Assembly (NCBI GenBank): GCA_003153555.1
Contig: PLZS01000110.1
Location: 13,492-77,491, forward strand
Length of the DNA: 64,000 nt
Direction: 5' to 3'
Source of the DNA: Candidatus Melainabacteria bacterium
GTDB lineage: Bacteria > Cyanobacteriota > Vampirovibrionia > Obscuribacterales > Obscuribacteraceae
Made by a program: the position numbers and the translations under genes. The notes below the pieces were generated by a model. That model did not search any database and was not told the origin of the DNA. It worked only from the letters and a program-made list of their open reading frames with translations. This document shows, in pieces, positions 62,243 to 64,000 of the stretch; within the stretch, counting starts at the first letter, position 1, and every line of letters begins with the position of its first letter.

Positions 62243-64000
62243 TTACTTCTGCTCAGAAGCGAGTTTCCTTAGCTCCGCTACCTTTTGCGTGGCGAGCGCC
62301 TTCACTTTAGGCATTGAACTCTCAGTGCTCAGTTTCTCCATAATTCCAAGCGCTCTTGGATCTTTCAATTCCATAGCCTTGTTGATGGCGGCCATCTGGA
62401 AGGTTTCTTCGGGTCTGCCAGAGGCGTGACTGCGATCGAGTGCGGTGACTACAGTAGCCAATGCAACATCCTTTGGTTTTCCGTCGAGGAAAGGATTCCC
62501 CGTGTCGTTAGACATCGGCACTATTGCATCAAGCAATTTTATCCGCGCCCTTTCGGGAACTGGTAGATAGACGCCAGTAACATTACCCGACGCATCTTTC
62601 CTGGCTTCACCTCTTAGTCCTGCGATGATGGATCTTGTCGGGAAATCATGATTGATACCGGCAGTGCCGTTGGCCTTTACTTGAGCTTCTGCAGCTTCCA
62701 CTTGCATTTGCTCCTTATCTGTCTTGAGCGGATTGTCGCCGCGACTGTCGTTGGTTCTGCCAAACTTGCGCCCGTCCAGATGCTGACCTGTCATGATCTC
62801 GTGCAACAACGCTTGTTTAGTCTCCATATTCGGATCCTGTGGATTCGCGGCGTTTGAGCGAACTTGTTCCCACTGTTCAGCTCGAGTTTTAACCAGTTCG
62901 TTTTCTGACGAGATGACACCATTTGTAGTCCACTTACTACCCACGTCATTGATCTTTTGAGTGAACTTCCAATCAGGAATCAAATTCTCATTGCCCTGCT
63001 CTAACAACCATCTCGTGCTGGAGCTTGACGTGCTTGGATGGTCGGCTTCCTTAGTTGAGATGGCTCTAGAGAGTCTCACCTCCTCACCCTTCATGTATTT
63101 GTCAAAACCGGCTTTAATCTCTTCTGCTTTGGCGGTCACTCTAGCTTGGAGAATTGCCTCATTCTCTTTGACCAATTGTTCTACGGTCTTGGAACCCGGT
63201 CTTGGCCCTTCTATTGGTTTAACTTGTACCGCTCCAGGTCTTGGCCCTTCTATTGGTTTGACTTGTACCGGTGCAGGATTTGGAACTTCGATCGGCTTTA
63301 CTGGTTGACCAGGAGCAGGTCGGACTTCTACTTTAGGAGGATCACCTGGCTTAAACGGTTTTGGTTTCTCCACTGGCTGCGGCGGAGGCAATGCCATTTC
63401 CCATGGTTTTCTTTGCAATGGATTCCTTTGCTCAGGCTTAGGTTGAACCAGCGGAGGTGGAGTAAATGGACGAGGTTGCGGCTCTCCGCCTCCTGGCTGG
63501 GCCGGATTGAATGGACGATCTCCGCCTCCTGAGCGAGCAGGATTGATTGGAATCGGACTATCGCTAGTCCGTCGTGGAAACGGCTGTGGTTGCGTTTGCC
63601 CAGGCTGTGACAGCTCAGGTTTTGGTAATCTTCGGAGCAGCTCTTTTTGACCTTCTCTCAATTGTTCGAGTTGTTTCTTCAGATTATCAATCTCGTCTCT
63701 TGCAGATCTTAGTTCTCTTTCCGTTTTTCGCTCACGCTCTGTGGGCTCGTCCTTTTGGGCGCCTCCCTTCTTTCTCTGCTCACCACCGTCATATTTGTAG
63801 AGGTCGGCGGCAGCAGGAATTGGCAGAACATTTCCATAGTCCGACGCTGGTGCTGGTGGCAAGCACGTCCCCATAGTTGCATAAGGAGTGCTCAAAATCA
63901 GAGGTTGCGGTGTGCAAGGCTGCGCAAAGGAAGGTGGAGCTTCGCACGGTTGACATGGTTGATGATGACTACGCCGTTCAGCAATTCGATCACGTAAACC
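62243..64000 (-). CDS. Pro-rich linker protein, 5' end outside the window
   Basis: The frame is open from the right edge, so at least 585 residues are seen and the N-terminus is missing. The first visible part is Cys/Pro-rich (HHQPCQPCEAPPSFAQPC), then a charged coiled coil (RERKTERELRSARDEIDNLKKQLEQLRE), a long Pro/Gln/Gly region with repeats such as QVKPIEGPRPG, and from about residue 270 a globular, mostly helical C-terminal domain with no family I can name. It may be a scaffold or surface protein. A TTG at 63895 is in frame but is unlikely to be the true start. Confidence 0.7.
   Translation of the reverse strand, partial: GLRDRIAERRSHHQPCQPCEAPPSFAQPCTPQPLILSTPYATMGTCLPPAPASDYGNVLPIPAAADLYKYDGGEQRKKGGAQKDEPTERERKTERELRSARDEIDNLKKQLEQLREGQKELLRRLPKPELSQPGQTQPQPFPRRTSDSPIPINPARSGGGDRPFNPAQPGGGEPQPRPFTPPPLVQPKPEQRNPLQRKPWEMALPPPQPVEKPKPFKPGDPPKVEVRPAPGQPVKPIEVPNPAPVQVKPIEGPRPGAVQVKPIEGPRPGSKTVEQLVKENEAILQARVTAKAEEIKAGFDKYMKGEEVRLSRAISTKEADHPSTSSSSTRWLLEQGNENLIPDWKFTQKINDVGSKWTTNGVISSENELVKTRAEQWEQVRSNAANPQDPNMETKQALLHEIMTGQHLDGRKFGRTNDSRGDNPLKTDKEQMQVEAAEAQVKANGTAGINHDFPTRSIIAGLRGEARKDASGNVTGVYLPVPERARIKLLDAIVPMSNDTGNPFLDGKPKDVALATVVTALDRSHASGRPEETFQMAAINKAMELKDPRALGIMEKLSTESSMPKVKALATQKVAELRKLASEQK

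Overview
The window looks like a chromosomal segment from a non-photosynthetic cyanobacterial relative of the Melainabacteria/Obscuribacterales type. This is an inference from gene style only: a dnaG-rpoD pair, many large low-complexity secreted or surface proteins, Ser/Thr kinase plus leucine-rich repeats, TPR proteins, several response regulators, roughly balanced base composition and dispersed GC-rich palindromes. There is no rRNA or tRNA to prove it. The outer-membrane efflux proteins and CzcA-type pump show a Gram-negative envelope.

Layout. 1-5441: end of an Asn/Gly-repeat protein, a receiver-only regulator followed by an S4 RNA-binding protein, a vWA protein coupled to an Asn/Gln-rich secreted protein, an SGNH-like membrane protein and a small membrane protein. 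5495-8523: dnaG-rpoD core operon (minus strand). 8722-13349: dihydropyrimidinase, murQ, a TPR protein and a patatin lipase. 13485-16640: a scrap of histidine kinase, two tandem paralogues of an unknown protein and a broken CDF cation transporter. 16801-17892: DUF2252 protein. 18102-27605: one minus-strand heavy-metal efflux operon, headed by a single gene that joins a CzcA-type RND pump to its periplasmic adaptor, then a Ser-rich secreted protein and three tandem outer-membrane factors. 27974-30216: a thioredoxin-like gene interrupted by an in-frame TGA at its expected active site, and an OmpR-type regulator split by a -1 shift at a dnaX-like slippery run. 30279-31385: TPR protein. 31445-36429: complete urease cluster (ureG-ureD divergent from ureA-ureB-ureF-ureC-ureE).

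36502-43868: small unknown and membrane proteins, a hydrolase divergent from an ATP-grasp ligase, and a sensor kinase. 44084-50088: thioredoxin, a fasciclin-domain protein, a thioredoxin-like membrane protein, a tiny membrane protein, and an FtsH-like protease with three AAA+ modules instead of one. 50272-52743: small C-tail-anchored protein and a Ser/Thr kinase with leucine-rich repeats. 53079-64000: very large proteins of unknown function, a CPBP-family membrane protease with a 12-residue repeat, a broken TPR gene, an intact OmpR-type regulator, and a Pro-rich protein running off the right edge.

The strongest candidates for something new are the RND-adaptor fusion with an internal start, the triple-AAA+ M41 protease with its small anchored neighbours, the TGA-containing thioredoxin-like gene (possible selenoprotein), and the split response regulator. 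Six genes here are interrupted by frameshifts, a stop or a deletion. That may be real decay or local assembly error, and it should be kept in mind for all single-base claims.
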